Source: Cucumis sativus (lineage: Eukaryota > Streptophyta > Magnoliopsida > Cucurbitales > Cucurbitaceae). From it: DNA of 64,000 nt. Made by a program: the position numbers and the translations under genes. The stretch is from positions 28,786,272 through 28,850,271 of the forward strand of contig NC_026659.2 of the NCBI RefSeq assembly GCF_000004075.3, in the 5' to 3' direction. The notes under the pieces were generated by a model. That model made no database searches, was not told the origin of the DNA, and saw only the letters and a program-made list of their open reading frames with translations. Shown in pieces: positions 1 to 11,968 of this stretch. Position 1 is the first letter of the stretch. The number at the start of each line of letters is the position of its first letter.

Positions 1-2
1 TT

Positions 3-269
3 CAAGCTGGGGAGAGAGATCTGAAATCAGAAAAGAGGAGAAGAAAATCTAAGTGGTCAGATATTGGCACTAAGCTTAAACACGCTGACAGGAAGATCTT
101 TTTCATCATGTGTTGGGTTCACGAGCAGCCAAGCGAAGTTTGGTCAACTTTGGAGAATATCGTAAAGATGGAAAAAAGTTCAATTATGGAGTTTGAGAAT
201 CATAAAATGTCGACAAAAATGGATAGCAAGGTCAAAAGCGGGGATAAAGTTTTGATACAGGAGATATAA
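3..269 (+). CDS. 3' end of an unrecognised protein-coding gene (partial)
   Basis: An open frame enters from the left edge and runs 88 codons to a TAA at 267-269. The fragment is very basic at its start (a KSEKRRRKSKW stretch), then has a short hydrophobic patch (KIFFIMCWVHEQPSEVW), then a polar Lys/Glu/Ser-rich tail. It could be the tail of a nuclear or scaffold protein, but I do not recognise the family and assign no function. No intron signal is needed inside the fragment. It lies on the same strand as the next two genes. The frame is credible because it is uninterrupted to the window edge and has coding-like composition, but with only the C-terminus visible the call is modest. Confidence 0.5.
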   Translation, partial: QAGERDLKSEKRRRKSKWSDIGTKLKHADRKIFFIMCWVHEQPSEVWSTLENIVKMEKSSIMEFENHKMSTKMDSKVKSGDKVLIQEI

Positions 270-1363
270 TAAGAATCATGTGCATACATGTTTATATTTG
301 TCTTTGTTGTGTGTTACCTTTGACCACCGATATATTAAAGACCCATTATCATCCATTTTCTTCAGGGGTTTTAATGGCTTGTGTGCTTAATCCTTGGAGA
401 GAATTGTACATCTTTTTTCAACCTTCCCTTGGAGCAAATTTGTTGACATTACTCATGCAAAATTTGTCATTTCTCTCAAAATCTAAGATGAAAAGTGTTG
501 AGATTCTTATTCAAAATTTGTCGAGAATAAGTTTAAGTAAGGCCTAATGGGCTCGATATCTCTGTACTTTCAACTGCTTTCTTTAGGTGTTGAAGTGTTG
601 AATTGGTAATTATTATATGAAAGAGAATAATTGGAGAGTTAAGATGAGGTGAAAAATTGGATGAGTTTAATAACAATCATCAAGAGAACTTAAATTTAAG
701 TGGAATATGTTTAGTGTTTCTACGAACTAGAATCTTATTCTTATCACAATGCAAAAGAATGCACAGATTCTTACCACAATAAGAAAAAGGAAATCCTCTA
801 AATGTTGTTCACACCCCTTTCTCCTGGGTAGGGACAGCTCAAGGTAGCTCGGGACCTCAGACGATCATTTTTGCTAGGCTAAATTTTAAGTCCAATTATA
901 TGCTTTAGCCCTTGATGTTCATGAGTCTTTTAAGTATTGACATATTTCAATTTATTCCTTCACTGTTGATGATTGCATAACTTTGCAGTTTTAAGTTTCA
1001 CACTTTATGTTCTATCATTGCTGAAATAGAATAAAAAATTTCATCTTGGTAAAGTTCTAAATGTTTTCACACCTAATGATTCTTAAGTCTGTCTGTCTCA
1101 TTCAAAGAAAGAATCTTTAACTTTGAAATCTCTAATCTTTGTTCTACTTTCTTGAAGACTCTGGAGAATGTATGAGCTTAGTTGTGAGCATGCTCTTGAA
1201 CATAAATGAAAAGAAGATTCTCGGTTAGGTAAATCAAATCGCTCAAAGCATATATAAGCAAACAATTTTAGCGTTGTTCATTGAGATTGGAGAGAATTAA
1301 CCATTGCTTTGAAACAGAATACAAAGTAGTGAACCTCAGGACCACTGATCTGTTGTTCGTCCG
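270..1363. other. Intergenic spacer and probable CYSTM promoter/leader
   Basis: This contains the 3' UTR of the left-edge gene and the upstream region of the CYSTM gene. It is AT-rich and has many short frames without coding character. The sequence catatataagc near 1249-1259 could be a TATA box about 110 bases ahead of the CYSTM start codon. I see no other structured element. Confidence 0.4.
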
Positions 1364-1815
1364 ATGGCACATGAAGACGCAAGAAAAAACAAGGGCTGTC
1401 ATGTACCAGATGCTCCAAACCAACCTCAGCCTCAGCCATCAGGTTTCTGTTTTCTTTCTTATATGCTCTTAGTTTCAATTTAATGGTTGGGAAGAAGCTT
1501 AGATAAATCTTTTTTCAATTCACTTACCAGGAAAAAAGAATTTTCGATGCCCACATACACAAAAGAAAGGGAACAAAAGCTTCCTTGAAGGATGGTAAGT
1601 ATGGTTCTTAACCAACATGTTTTCATTCCATCCGATACTGACATGTTTTCGTTCAGTTTGTAAATAGTTACTGCCTTTTCATTGTGCAGATGCAGTCGGT
1701 TTAGCTGTTAAGTGTGTTTCATAAACTAATAGTTTTCAAAATTCTTTGCAGCATCTTTGCTTTGTGCTGTTGTTGGATTTGTGATGCTTGCATTGATGTT
1801 AGTGTAACTATATGA
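1364..1815 (+). CDS. CYSTM (cysteine-rich transmembrane module) micropeptide, 68 aa
   Basis: Three short exons, 1364-1442, 1531-1594 and 1752-1815, join in frame at GT-AG introns (acceptors ttaccag and tttgcag). The product has a hydrophilic N-terminal part with a Pro/Gln stretch (NQPQPQPSG, residues 18-27), a Lys/Cys-rich linker, and the C-terminal signature FLEGC followed by ALCCCWICDACID (about residues 45-63). FLEGC plus a CCC run inside a hydrophobic segment is the hallmark of the plant/fungal CYSTM family: small tail-anchored membrane proteins linked to stress and immune responses that often dimerise or are S-acylated through the cysteines. Length (68 aa) and motif position fit the family. 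Only this splice combination restores the signature; reading straight through any one exon gives nonsense. The start is the ATG giving MAHEDARK. Exact physiological role unknown. Confidence 0.82.
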
Positions 1816-3177
1816 TAAACATCAGCAACAGCAGGACTTGCACCAGATGCATAACCAACAGCCAATTATCTAGAAATTTTACTATGAAGGCATGACTGAA
1901 TTATGTATCCATGTGATCCTATCACAATCTAAATAATTGCTAAATACCTTTCCTCTTCATATTGTTTTAGTTCTTCCAGGCCTCAGACAGGTCCACACAT
2001 TTTTTAGTGACTTTCGCACCTATAAGTTTCATGTCAATCTAATGGAAAGCGAAAACATGTGAAATAGGGATATTTTCTCATCCATTAATGGGTTACTTGC
2101 TGCTATATTTTAGTTCTCTAACACATGCCTGCATCACCAAAGGATGTAAAGAACCAATCTAAAACAGATAGTTTTGTTAACTAATGATAGTAACCAATCA
2201 ATCTTTAGATCATTGAGAAGCAGTTTAGTTTCGTTAAGACCCAAATCTTGCAGTATATGGAAAGAAAGCTAGAACAAGAATGGTGAACAGTTCACTTAAA
2301 AAAGCACAAATTTGATGATATCAAAACAAACTTTGTGAGTTTAGAGATTTAAGTGACTGCAAAGCTCATTGTTTTGCTTCAAATGGAGAAACCTTGATGA
2401 AGTCACCTACAACAACTTGTATCAAACTGCACATAAACTGAAGCACCAGCTGTTCCTTTGAGAGGATTATACTCAAACAATTTGTTTCAAGACACTCAAC
2501 AATTTGTTGCCTATCACCATAGAGGAAAAACCGTCACCACTAATCAACTAGTCGAGTCATTAATCAAGCTGTTACTAACCGTCAGCGATATTATTTCAGT
2601 AAGTGACCAATACGCCTGGTACAGTTTTTGTTGGAATTAAAGAAAATGATATAAAAGTAAACATGAAAAATTATTTTAAACAACAAAACTTTTAAAAGTA
2701 TTTATAAATGTTGCAAAATATCACAATTGGTGATAAACTATAATAAGCTAAGATAAACTAGTCTACCGTTATATAGATAGACTCACGCCGAGATAATAAT
2801 TGACAATCACGGTCAGTAGATAAAATATAAGATTTTGTTAATGTTACAAAAAAAAAAAAAGTCACATTAATTTTTGTTTTTTGAAATTAGGATAACTGAA
2901 AACAATTTAAAATAATTTCCCTTCTAATAATTGCTTAAACTGAAATTTAATTTAAAAAAATATGATATGAAATTTGGATGATAAATAACTAATGGGAAAA
3001 CAACAGAATTAACGATACTGATTGGGCTCTATACGTTTTGCCACGAAGCCTTAGCTGAGGAGCTCCTTGCATGTAATTTCCCGCCACGTATCATCGACGA
3101 CGGGACGGCGGTGGTTTCTCGACGGGGATGTTTAAGGATCCTATTGTTGTAGCTTAGCTCCTTGACCTTCAAACAAA
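1816..3177. other. Intergenic spacer between CYSTM and CSC1-like genes
   Basis: AT-rich sequence holding the CYSTM 3' UTR and the CSC1-like promoter. The last 150 bases (about 3040-3177) become GC-richer (gccacgtatcatcgacgacggg), as expected of a core promoter and leader. A poly-A run of 13 sits near 2848-2860. I see no gene or repeat of note. Confidence 0.35.
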
Positions 3178-6100
3178 ATGGATTCCGGAAGTTTGTTCGC
3201 TTCTGCGGCCATTAACATAGGTTTGGCCTTCATAGTTCTCTCTATCTTTTCCGTCCTCAAGAAGCAGCCATCAAATGCCGCTATTTATTACGCTCGCCGG
3301 CTCTCTCTCCGCCACCGCATTGCATTTGAACCTTTCACTTTCCATCGACTTCTCCCTTCCGTCGCTTGGATTCCTCGGGCTTTTCGTGTCTCCGAAGATG
3401 AAATACTCTCTTCCGGTGGCCTTGATGCCCTCGTTACCATCAGACTCTTCAAGCTCAGGTGCAATTTCTCTGCATTTTCACTTCTCATTTTGCCTCGTTT
3501 TTGCGTTATTGAATCTCGATTGGGTTTAACCATTTGCTAAAAAACTTTGCCATTGTATTTTCTTAGAAGGATTTGATCTTCACGTCCTTTGAAATTGCTC
3601 TGGTTTTATGATTTATTGGTTGCAAGTTAGTCATGATGCATTATTTATATGCGATGGGCTTCGATCAACTTAATCTGGTTTGCTTCTGGATGTAGCATTA
3701 ATTTCTCTTTCGTGAGCTCTATTATTGGGTTGGTGGTACTTCTCCCCATAAATTACTTCAACCAGGATAAGCCGTCCAGGAGCTACCATTCTCTGGATTC
3801 TTTGACAATATCCAATGTCAGAGAAGGATCTGACTGGTTGGTAACGAATCTCCTCGCTTTTTCTGTTTCATTAGCAATGTCTCATTTTCTTGTAGGTTAT
3901 AGGCTAATATCTACTTTAACCCTTATATTATTGTTAATTTTGTATTTTGAAGTTAATTCAGTGTCAATGGCCAATCTGATCTGATCCTAGCTCAATGTAC
4001 AAGGCACCAATTAACATCCTAAATGTTGATTGTTCGATTTTTGGACCTCTGTCATTGTTGAACTAAAATAAAAGAAATTTATTTTAATGTAAATGTAAAA
4101 CTTGATGCTAGAATTGTATATAATATAGAAGCCACCAATGGCTCATAATCAAGTCAATGGCTTATGTTGACCATAATTATACTAAGCAGACGGTGGAAAG
4201 ATGATTAGTTCTGTTAATTGGCTTATATGTCCGGGGTTGAATACAATTAATTCCTTAGCTGTTTAGAAAATGCATCCCAGTCTCTGGCATTTCAGATGAA
4301 TACTAAGATATTTGGTTCTTCTAGAGTATACAATTCTTTGAATCTACTAGGATTGTAGGAAGCTGAAACCATGTTGATGCATGTCAATCTGCCTCTGTTA
4401 ACCTGGAAATACTTTTGAGTTAAGCTAGACAGAAAAAATGAAGAAATTAGTGTTCGACCAACCACACTTGCACTCAATAGTTGAGTTTAATTCGGCATAT
4501 CACTTAAAAATGCTCATTTGTTACACAGCCTATCCCAATAAAGCAGATCCATGTACATAACTGAACAGCTGAAACTTGACAGAAGCAGCTATATCAGCTT
4601 AACTACTTACTGTGTTTGAGTTTATATTTGTTCTCCAGTCACATCTATATGGTTTTCTAGATCTTTAGCTCTAGTATAATGAGCACCCTGTTTCCTGCAT
4701 CTATGTTCTTCATTAATTTATTCCTTTTCCTCAGGCTTTGGGTACATTTTTCATATTTATGCTTCATATCATTTTATGGAATATACCTCTTGCATAAGGT
4801 AACTACTAACCCTGAAGAAGCATTTATTTATACTAGATACGTGGGAAATATAGTTAACTGCATCCATCAATTTGTTTCAGGAGTACAAGGGGATATTGAT
4901 TAGAAGAATTCAACAACTTAAGAGCATGAGACAACGGTCTGATCAGTTTACTCTTCTAGTTCGTGAAGTTCCTTTATGCATTGAACACAAGGCGCATGGG
5001 TGTAATGTTGAGCACTTTTTCTCAAAGTATCATCCATGTACTTATCATTCTTATCAAATATTATCTGATGTAAAGGAGCTTGACCATTTGTTGGTAATAT
5101 TTTAAATTTCTTGAGTACTTGAGATATAGTTCTTATTTTACTCAAATGTTCTTATTAAAGAAGGATCATCTGATGCGTAGATGATTATTTGCAGAAGCAG
5201 GCAAAGTCTATCATGGGAAAGATTGAGGAAGGAAGAAAAAAGTTTGGTTTTCAGAATGATAAGAGAGAACCCTTGCTCTCATATACATCTCAGCAAAATG
5301 CATTGAAGATAGCTCTCCTTGAGGAAAAACTTCGGAAGTATCATGATATAATTCATAACTTGCAGGTCCAAACTGCAGCTAAGCAAAAGGTAATTTTACC
5401 AGATTCAGTTATTACACTTCAGTGATACTTTATAATCTAGATTCTAGTATTGGAGGTTGCTTGACTATGATCGTCATTTTTAATATAAAAGTAGAAAAAA
5501 AATTCTTGTCATTTTCTTAATCAGATGCTTTCTACTGACCAGGTGCTTTGTATTTGATATTCTCAGGGCAAAGTAGTTCCATCACATCTCTTTATGTTGA
5601 ATGATAGTATTAGATGATAGTGTGATATGCGTGCTAATACCCCGTCCCTTCTGGTAACTTAAAATCTTGGGATTCTTCAGGTCCATAATACAAGTACTCT
5701 ATCATTTGAATATTTCATATGCTGTAGGAGCTTCCTGTAGCCTTTGTTACATTCAAGTCCCGTTCGGGTGCTGCAATGGCTTCTCAGTCACAACACTCCT
5801 TAAATCCTCTTATGTGGATCACCGAGTTGGCTCCAGAACCAAGGGATGTGTCATGGAAGAATTTGGCAATCCCTGTTAGATTTTTGCCCCTTCGTGAATT
5901 TGGAGTTATTGTTGGGGCATTCCTTCTTACGATTTTCTTTGCATTTCCGGTCACTGCTGTTCAAGGAATAGCCAAATTTGAGAAATTAAAGAAGTGGTTT
6001 CCACCAGCCATGGCAATAAACAAGATGTAATTTTATTTTTTATAAATCCTGTTATCTTTTTTTCTTCTTCTTTTTTGCAATTGACTCCTATTGTCCATTT

Positions 6101-9100
6101 TCATAGTTTTTCTTTTTCCTTTGGTAAAAATGTTATGTAGTAGACAGTTTTTTCTTCTTTCATATAACCCTTGGTTTCATTTGATCGGATAATGTGTTAA
6201 TTCCATTATCACCATTCCACTTACGGCCTAACAAATAAGCGTCGAAAATTGATTCTTGTAGCCAAGTAAAACTCGTGCATCTGCTGTTGAGGATTACTAT
6301 TATTTAGATTTATTTCCATTCGGATCGCCATATCTTGAAATCTTGAGATCTAGTATAGTTATCTGAAAGTTTGAATGAAAGGTGCTTACCCAACAACTAG
6401 CATATCATTAAACCAATTATATTGCTTCTTGTATGTATTCTTTCTAAATCAGATTCTCCTTCTGAATCTCTGATATCCTATTTATTAGACTGCATCCATG
6501 AAGATTCTAATGTATCAATTTTTCCTTCAGACCAGGATTAAGTTCCATTGTGACGGGTTATCTTCCCAGTGCAATCCTAAATGGATTTATATATGTGGTT
6601 CCTTTTGCAATGCATGCAATGGCCAAACTAGCAGGCTGTGTTTCAAGGAGTAACGAGGAGATAAAAGCTTGTAACATGGTTTTTTATTTTCTGGTGGGAA
6701 ATGTGTTCTTTTTGAGTTTGTTATCAGGATCCTTACTTGATGAAATTGAAGAATATCTTACACATCCTAAAAACTTCCCCAGTCATCTTGCAAGTGCTGT
6801 ATCTGCTCAAGTATGCCTACTCTCTTGTTCATAGTTCCTGGCTGCTGCATTGCATGCATGCTTGGAAAAAATTATTTGCTTTCGATGTCTAGATGCATTC
6901 TGTTTTTAAATTTATCAGATAAAAAATCAATTTCTACCCTAGCTAGACTTTGGGGGTTGTATAAATTAAAACTCCAAACTAATAATTGTATCAATTTAAA
7001 CTTTATACCTATGCTTTGATAAATGAATCAATTTACACACTCCATTAGAATTGTGTTTCAAAATCATCAATATACAAATTCACGTGTGTAAAAGTTCTTT
7101 ATTTGTATGGATTAACATAATATTAGAAAGAAATGCTAGAACCAATTGGGTAGTAATGATCTTTTATTAATATGAATAGTTTTCATCAACTCATCTTCCC
7201 GTATGTTAAAAGAAATAAAAAAACTCATCTTTCCCTAGTTGTCTATACTTGTTTAGTTGTTTAAGAATTGCATGATATTTTTTTCTTATTAATTTGGTGA
7301 GATTTTGGGAGAATAATAATTTTATTGTTGAATTACGAGTTGATTTTAAATGGAATGAAGTGAAAATAGTTATTGATCACTGATGGAGGATCTAAATTGA
7401 TTCACTTATGAAAGCATAGAATTTAAATTGTCTCAATTATTAGTTTAAGGTTTTAATTGATACACCCCAATGTTGAAAGGTATGAGTTGATTTTTACCCA
7501 ATTTATTATTATGAATTTGCATTAACTATTTTATTGGTTGGAGGTTGGTTTCTTTGTGTTACAGGCTGATTTCTTTGTGACATATATATTGACAAGTGGC
7601 TTATCAGGATTTTCTTTAGAGATTCTTCAACCTGGTTTACTATCTTGGGATCTTCTAAAATCATGTTTATGTTGCAGTAGAAAGGAAAATGACGCTTATT
7701 TGTACTCTCTCCCACATGCTAGAATTATCCCTTTTATTTCTCTCTTCCTACTCATTGGCATGGTATATGCAGTTGTTGCACCGTTGCTGCTTCCATTTCT
7801 CATTGGCTACTTCTGCTTGGGCTATGTTGTATATGTCAATCAGGTTAATTCTGTCTCTAGTCTTATTACCCAAATGTGTTTTTCAACTTTTTCTTTTATT
7901 TCGTGTAAGTATATATCATCTATATCTTGTGGAAGGAAAAAATAAATTTTTCTTGAAACTCTGGGTTCGGTCGATTGTTCCGCCTGCACCAGTTGGCTTG
8001 ACCCTTCTCAAAGTGATGCACTCCTAGCCTAAGTCAGGAATGGTTAGTCTTGTGTACTTGTGAATAGAGAATTAAGTTCATGGTGCTGGTTTTGTACATA
8101 GGTACAACCTATTCCTTTTCTTGAGCAAGAGAGTATCTTCTGAACGTTTTAGTGGACATTTCGCTGGAAACTGGTCTTTTGTCCCAATAATGGACCATTG
8201 TTTAACAATTTTAATTGTCCATTCGCGAATTGACCAAGTGGTTAAGATTTTGATCACAGTCGTCAGTCAATCTTCCCTTCATAAAATAACATCAAGGTTA
8301 AATAAGATCAATCATCTGACTTCAAAATGACTTGTTTTTATGAGGGAAGCTTCTAAATGACTTATTGTAAGCTTATTTCTTGCAGGTTAAAGACGTTTAT
8401 GCAACCACTTATGACACATTTGGACTATATTGGCCACACATTCATCACTATATAATCATAGGGATCCTTCTAATGCAAGTTACCATGATTGGCCTTTTTG
8501 GACTGAAGTCCAAGCCAGCAGCTTCCATTTTCACAATTCCACTACTTCTGATAACTTTATACTTCAATGAGCATTGTAAGAGTCGATTTCTTCCTACATT
8601 TCACTGCTATCCAATACAGGTAACTACTACCCGTGTGCTTTTAAATTTTTATTCAAAGTAGAACAGAGATATCAATGGTTGCCACTCTGAATCACGCACC
8701 TACAGTATTGAATATTTTACTAGCTTCATATGGAAAAATTTGACAAAAGAACTTTGACGGGTGTTTATATGAACTCAGCTCAACCAATGTATGTCTAAGT
8801 TGATTGAGTATTTTGAGTCTTAAAAGCTGAAACTTTTTTTTGTCTAATGCTGCATTTGTGCTCAAAGAAATGAAGGCCTAAGAAGTTAAGGAATGAATGA
8901 TCGGTAGAATATGTCTCATAGTAGCTGTATTATTTGAAAGATAAAATCATTTGAATAAAAACGGGGTAAAATGCTTTGAGCAGGAGGCTATGGAAAATGA
9001 TGAACTTGACGAAAAGAGTGACGAATTGGAAGTTAACTATGAAACAGCAGCCGATGCTTATTGCCTGCCCTGCCTGCAACCTCTGGACTTCTTACTGTCA

Positions 9101-9133
9101 ACCTCCACACTGCCACGGGTAAATTCAACATGA
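3178..9133 (+). CDS. CSC1-like / OSCA hyperosmolality-gated calcium channel, 711 aa
   Basis: Ten exons: 3178-3458, 3696-3836, 4735-4798, 4881-5093, 5195-5389, 5728-6026, 6531-6810, 7565-7843, 8386-8619, 8984-9133. All join in frame. OSCA/CSC1 proteins are dimeric plasma-membrane cation channels opened by membrane tension or hyperosmolarity, giving Ca2+ influx. The N-terminal membrane segment, LPINYF loop, a cytosolic domain beginning after LLHKEYKG (residues about 165-330), the ELAPEPRDVSWKNLAIP motif leading into the pore helices, IPGLSSIVTGYLPS and the terminal FGLYWPHIH segment are family features. Length matches the usual 700-800 aa. It most resembles Arabidopsis At3g54510. The intron 2 donor is GTTGGT, slightly off consensus, but the frame demands it. 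The final exon could instead splice at CGG|GTAAAT (9120) into a further exon I did not find; I chose the in-frame TGA at 9131-9133. Confidence 0.88.
6947..7475. mobile_element. MITE-like inverted-repeat element in CSC1-like intron 7
   Basis: The left arm (about 6947-7060) and right arm (about 7375-7475) are imperfect reverse complements. Examples are aataattgtatcaatttaaa on the left against tttaaattgtctcaattatt on the right, and the outer gggggttgtataaatt against aattgatacacccc. Arms are about 95 bases or longer around an AT-rich centre with no coding frame. This is the structure of a non-autonomous DNA transposon or foldback element. It lies wholly inside the intron at 6811-7564, so it leaves the protein untouched. 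I could not see a clear target-site duplication, so the ends are approximate and the superfamily is not assigned. Confidence 0.6.
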
Positions 9134-10876
9134 TTACAAGATTTACCAACTTTGGTAGACTCCCTCATAGAATGTAATTTAGAATAATTTTTGTGGGAAA
9201 CCAGATCTGAGTTTGGTTCCGTTTATGAACAAGAGCATGTGACATCGGCATCTAATAAAGTTGGATCTTTAGTCGGTTCATAGCAAAGTACTGAATCTAT
9301 TGATTACAATTGTATTTCCCATCTATTTTTTGTTATACAGTTTCATGTTGAGTTTGAACATTGAACGAGTAATAATTGAATGGATACGTCCATTAGGTGG
9401 TCATCTTTTGACCCTCTCTTAGATGATTTGTATTAGTTGCTTGCTTCTTGAGTCCTAAATAAAGATATCGTTGTGATTCATAATCATCCTATTAATATGT
9501 GTACTGTTTTCTAAACAAAACTTTCCAAATGGTTTCCTGGATTTAAAATGATGGAAACTTTAAAGTGTTGTGAGTTTCTCGTGACATTATATCCAACAGT
9601 ACAGAAACTTCTATGGCCAAATTCCTCATTCATATTTTGTGAAGACCTACCCATACGTTAGCCAAAGAAGGAATTTCTCATGTTCCACCAGAAACTTGTT
9701 GTCATGCATTCCTCCTTTGTCAGTAATATTTTTGTTTAGTTTATTTTTTCTCTATTGATGTAGCCTAAGTAGCTTCAAGGAATAAAACTCCAACAAATGA
9801 ATCATATGAATCTTTTAATAAAATGGGATTAACTTTAAATGTTACTCAATTACCCAATTAACTCATATTCTTCTTACATCATCTATTGTTGGCTTCATGT
9901 CTGAGGTTTCTGGTTTATTTGTATGCATTTAACGAACTAAGATAAAAAAAGATAAGTGAACTTGTTCTTTGATTTTTCTTTCGGTTTTGGGAATTCGTGG
10001 CTATGGTCTAATCGCTAATACCCTTTCTTGTTAACTGGCTGGATTTGGGAACAGATGAGAAGGCTTTTAGTTATTGGTGGCATATATTCTTTATTAACCT
10101 CACCAAAGTCGCAGTTCGAAAGGAAAATAAACAAGGTTGAACATTCTTCCTAAGCAGTATATCTAAGTTCATGTTAATATGAATGCATAATTATTAGGAT
10201 CATAATGTTTGTACTGTATCAAAATTTTCTCATTGATTGTTATAGACTCATTAATTTAACTAAAATTGTCTCCTTTGAAAGTTATAACATGTTTGGATTA
10301 CTATTTTTGACAAGTTACTTTCTCTTAGTTTCTTTTTAGTTTGTTGTCATTGATAGCTTGTTTTGCTTTAGCTTTTCTTTACTTTTTTGTAATATATAAA
10401 ATCATTTATTCAGTTATTTTAAGTCTATAATGATCATTACTTTCGCAAGACAAAAAAAAAAAAAAGTGCTTCTACAATTGGCTCCCAAATTGTGATTAAA
10501 TTCCAGTTACAAGGGGCAAGTAAAAGCTGTCATAAGCAAGTGTAAATTGGAGATGCGCAGGATCTGTAGTGAAGGTAATGTGAATATATTTTGGACCAAA
10601 ATACACACTGGACTCAACATAGTTTGTTCTATTCCTACATTGCATGATCAACCACGTCACCTTGAACATAACAGTAGTACATTGCATGAGTAGTATAGAG
10701 AGCTCACTCTCTCTTTTATTTTCCCCCTAAACAAATTATTGTTTTCTTCATAGATCTTCTTGACTCTCAGCTTGAAGCCTTCTGATCATTTATAAACTTC
10801 TAAAATGAAACTACGATAAAGCTTAAGGTTACTACATGTGTTTTTATTCCATTGCATTATAAGATTGAGCATACTT
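9134..10876. other. Spacer: CSC1-like 3' UTR and convergent end of the first Pro/Lys-rich gene
   Basis: The spacer is AT-rich, with possible polyadenylation signals (taaataaag near 9457). On the minus strand a 63-codon frame at 10496-10687 includes aromatic-rich residues but matches nothing I know and has no gene context. At about 10041-10070 there is a fragment resembling an annexin repeat core (reported as a finding). No supportable gene. Confidence 0.35.
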
Positions 10877-11359
10877 TCAAGGATGGCTGGGGAGCACTGG
10901 TGGACGATATGGTTTAGGAAATGGCTTCTTGATGATTGGTTGACGAGGAATTGTCTTGAAAATGGGCTTCTTGTAGAATGGTATGTGGTCGGGAAGAAAC
11001 TTGAATTTCTCTTCTTTGGCTTCTTCTCCATTTTTGGTGATACCAGCTCCTGCATAATGAAAATATGGAAATGCTCTTACATACTGTTTCCTTACCTCTT
11101 GTATTAGAATTTTATGTACAAATTAACAGGTGTAGTATGACAGAACAAAACTGCGATGTCCTTCAAAAGAGGTCGTGCAAAACAAGCGTAACTTAACTCC
11201 CACATGTTGAAAATGACCCAAAAAGGAAGAAAAGGAACGAGTGAAGATACCTTGAGCAGGCAGAAAGGCATCTTCATTTTCTTCTGCTGCATAACAGAAG
11301 TTGAGAAGCAAAAACAAGGAGAGAAAGATGGCCATACAAATGGAAATAGTAGTCTTCAT
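10877..11359 (-). CDS. Small secreted Pro/Lys-rich protein, 93 aa (copy 1)
   Basis: Two exons on the minus strand, 11359-11251 and 11049-10877, spliced in phase 1. The start MKTTISIC opens a hydrophobic signal peptide ending near FCYAAEE (residues about 1-25). Mature residues then carry an acidic patch (EENEDAF), a charged segment (NGEEAKEEKFKFLP) and a tail rich in KKP, KPY and PP motifs, which suggests a basic cell-wall protein of the proline-rich/extensin-like kind. The frame continues 60 codons upstream without a stop, but the MKT start is preferred because the signal peptide begins there and the paralogue at 14.5-15.6 kb starts the same way. Both genes share strand, intron position and phase. 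Function within the wall is unknown. Confidence 0.72.
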
Positions 11360-11440
11360 TCCAAAAGTAGAGAGGTAAAAGATGGGAGAGCCAAATTCTG
11401 AATTGGAAGTGCTTATTGGTTCAGAAGGCTTATTGTCCCA

Positions 11441-11448
11441 TTTTATAG
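11441..11448 (-). promoter_or_regulatory. TATA box of the first Pro/Lys-rich gene
   Basis: On the minus strand the sequence reads CACTATAAAATGG, a good plant TATA box, about 85 bases before the ATG at 11359. The spacing implies a leader of roughly 50 bases. Visible by motif only. Confidence 0.5.
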
Positions 11449-11722
11449 TGTGGCTATGAATGGACACAAAGTGTTTACTTTGATAGCTACTTTGGAGGGT
11501 GTGAATTTGAGTGCTAGACAGGTAGCTAAAATTATTCATGATTTTTTAACCTCTCAAAGGCCTTTAAATTAAAGGTTTGTTTAAGAGTTGGTAATCTCAC
11601 CTGCTTATTCTGCTTAGGATTTATTATCATTTAATCCAATTTCCTGCTGCCACCTATATCTTTTCTAACGCTAATTACTAACCTCTTTTTTTCATTGTCA
11701 TCATAGTCCACTTTTTTATTTG

Positions 11723-11968
11723 AGATAGTTGCAAATTTAGCAATTAAATTCAAATTAATTAAGTATATAACACAATTTTAAAAAAATTTGCAAATATAGC
11801 AAAATTTGTCAAATTCTATCAATGATATAAGTCTATCACTAATAGACTATGTTGCAAATATTGCTCTATCACTTATATATCATATGAAGTCTATCAACGA
11901 TACAAGTCTATCATTGATAGTTTTGCTGTATTTGCAATTTTTTAAAAATATTGTTATATCTTTAATTA
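11723..11968. mobile_element. MITE-like AT-rich element, copy 1
   Basis: The element begins near agttgcaaatttagcaatt and ends near tgttatatctttaatta. It has terminal inverted repeats built on aaaaaatttgcaaatatagc and its reverse complement gctgtatttgcaatttttta, around an interior with repeated TCTATCA/TGATAG words. A second copy at 40131-40336 carries the same arms and interior words in the opposite orientation, including the flanking gaatttaattgctaaatttg module. Two copies 28 kb apart, bounded in the same places, point to a dispersed non-autonomous element. No open frame inside. Confidence 0.65.

Noticed and set aside
3288-3533. Minus-strand frame opposite CSC1-like exon 1
   Set aside because: Shadow of the real exon; the plus strand encodes recognised OSCA sequence.
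10496-10687. Minus-strand 63-codon frame with aromatic residues (for example FGPKYIHITFTT)
   Set aside because: No signal peptide, domain, splice context or paralogue I recognise. It lies in the 3' flank between two convergent genes, so it is treated as chance.
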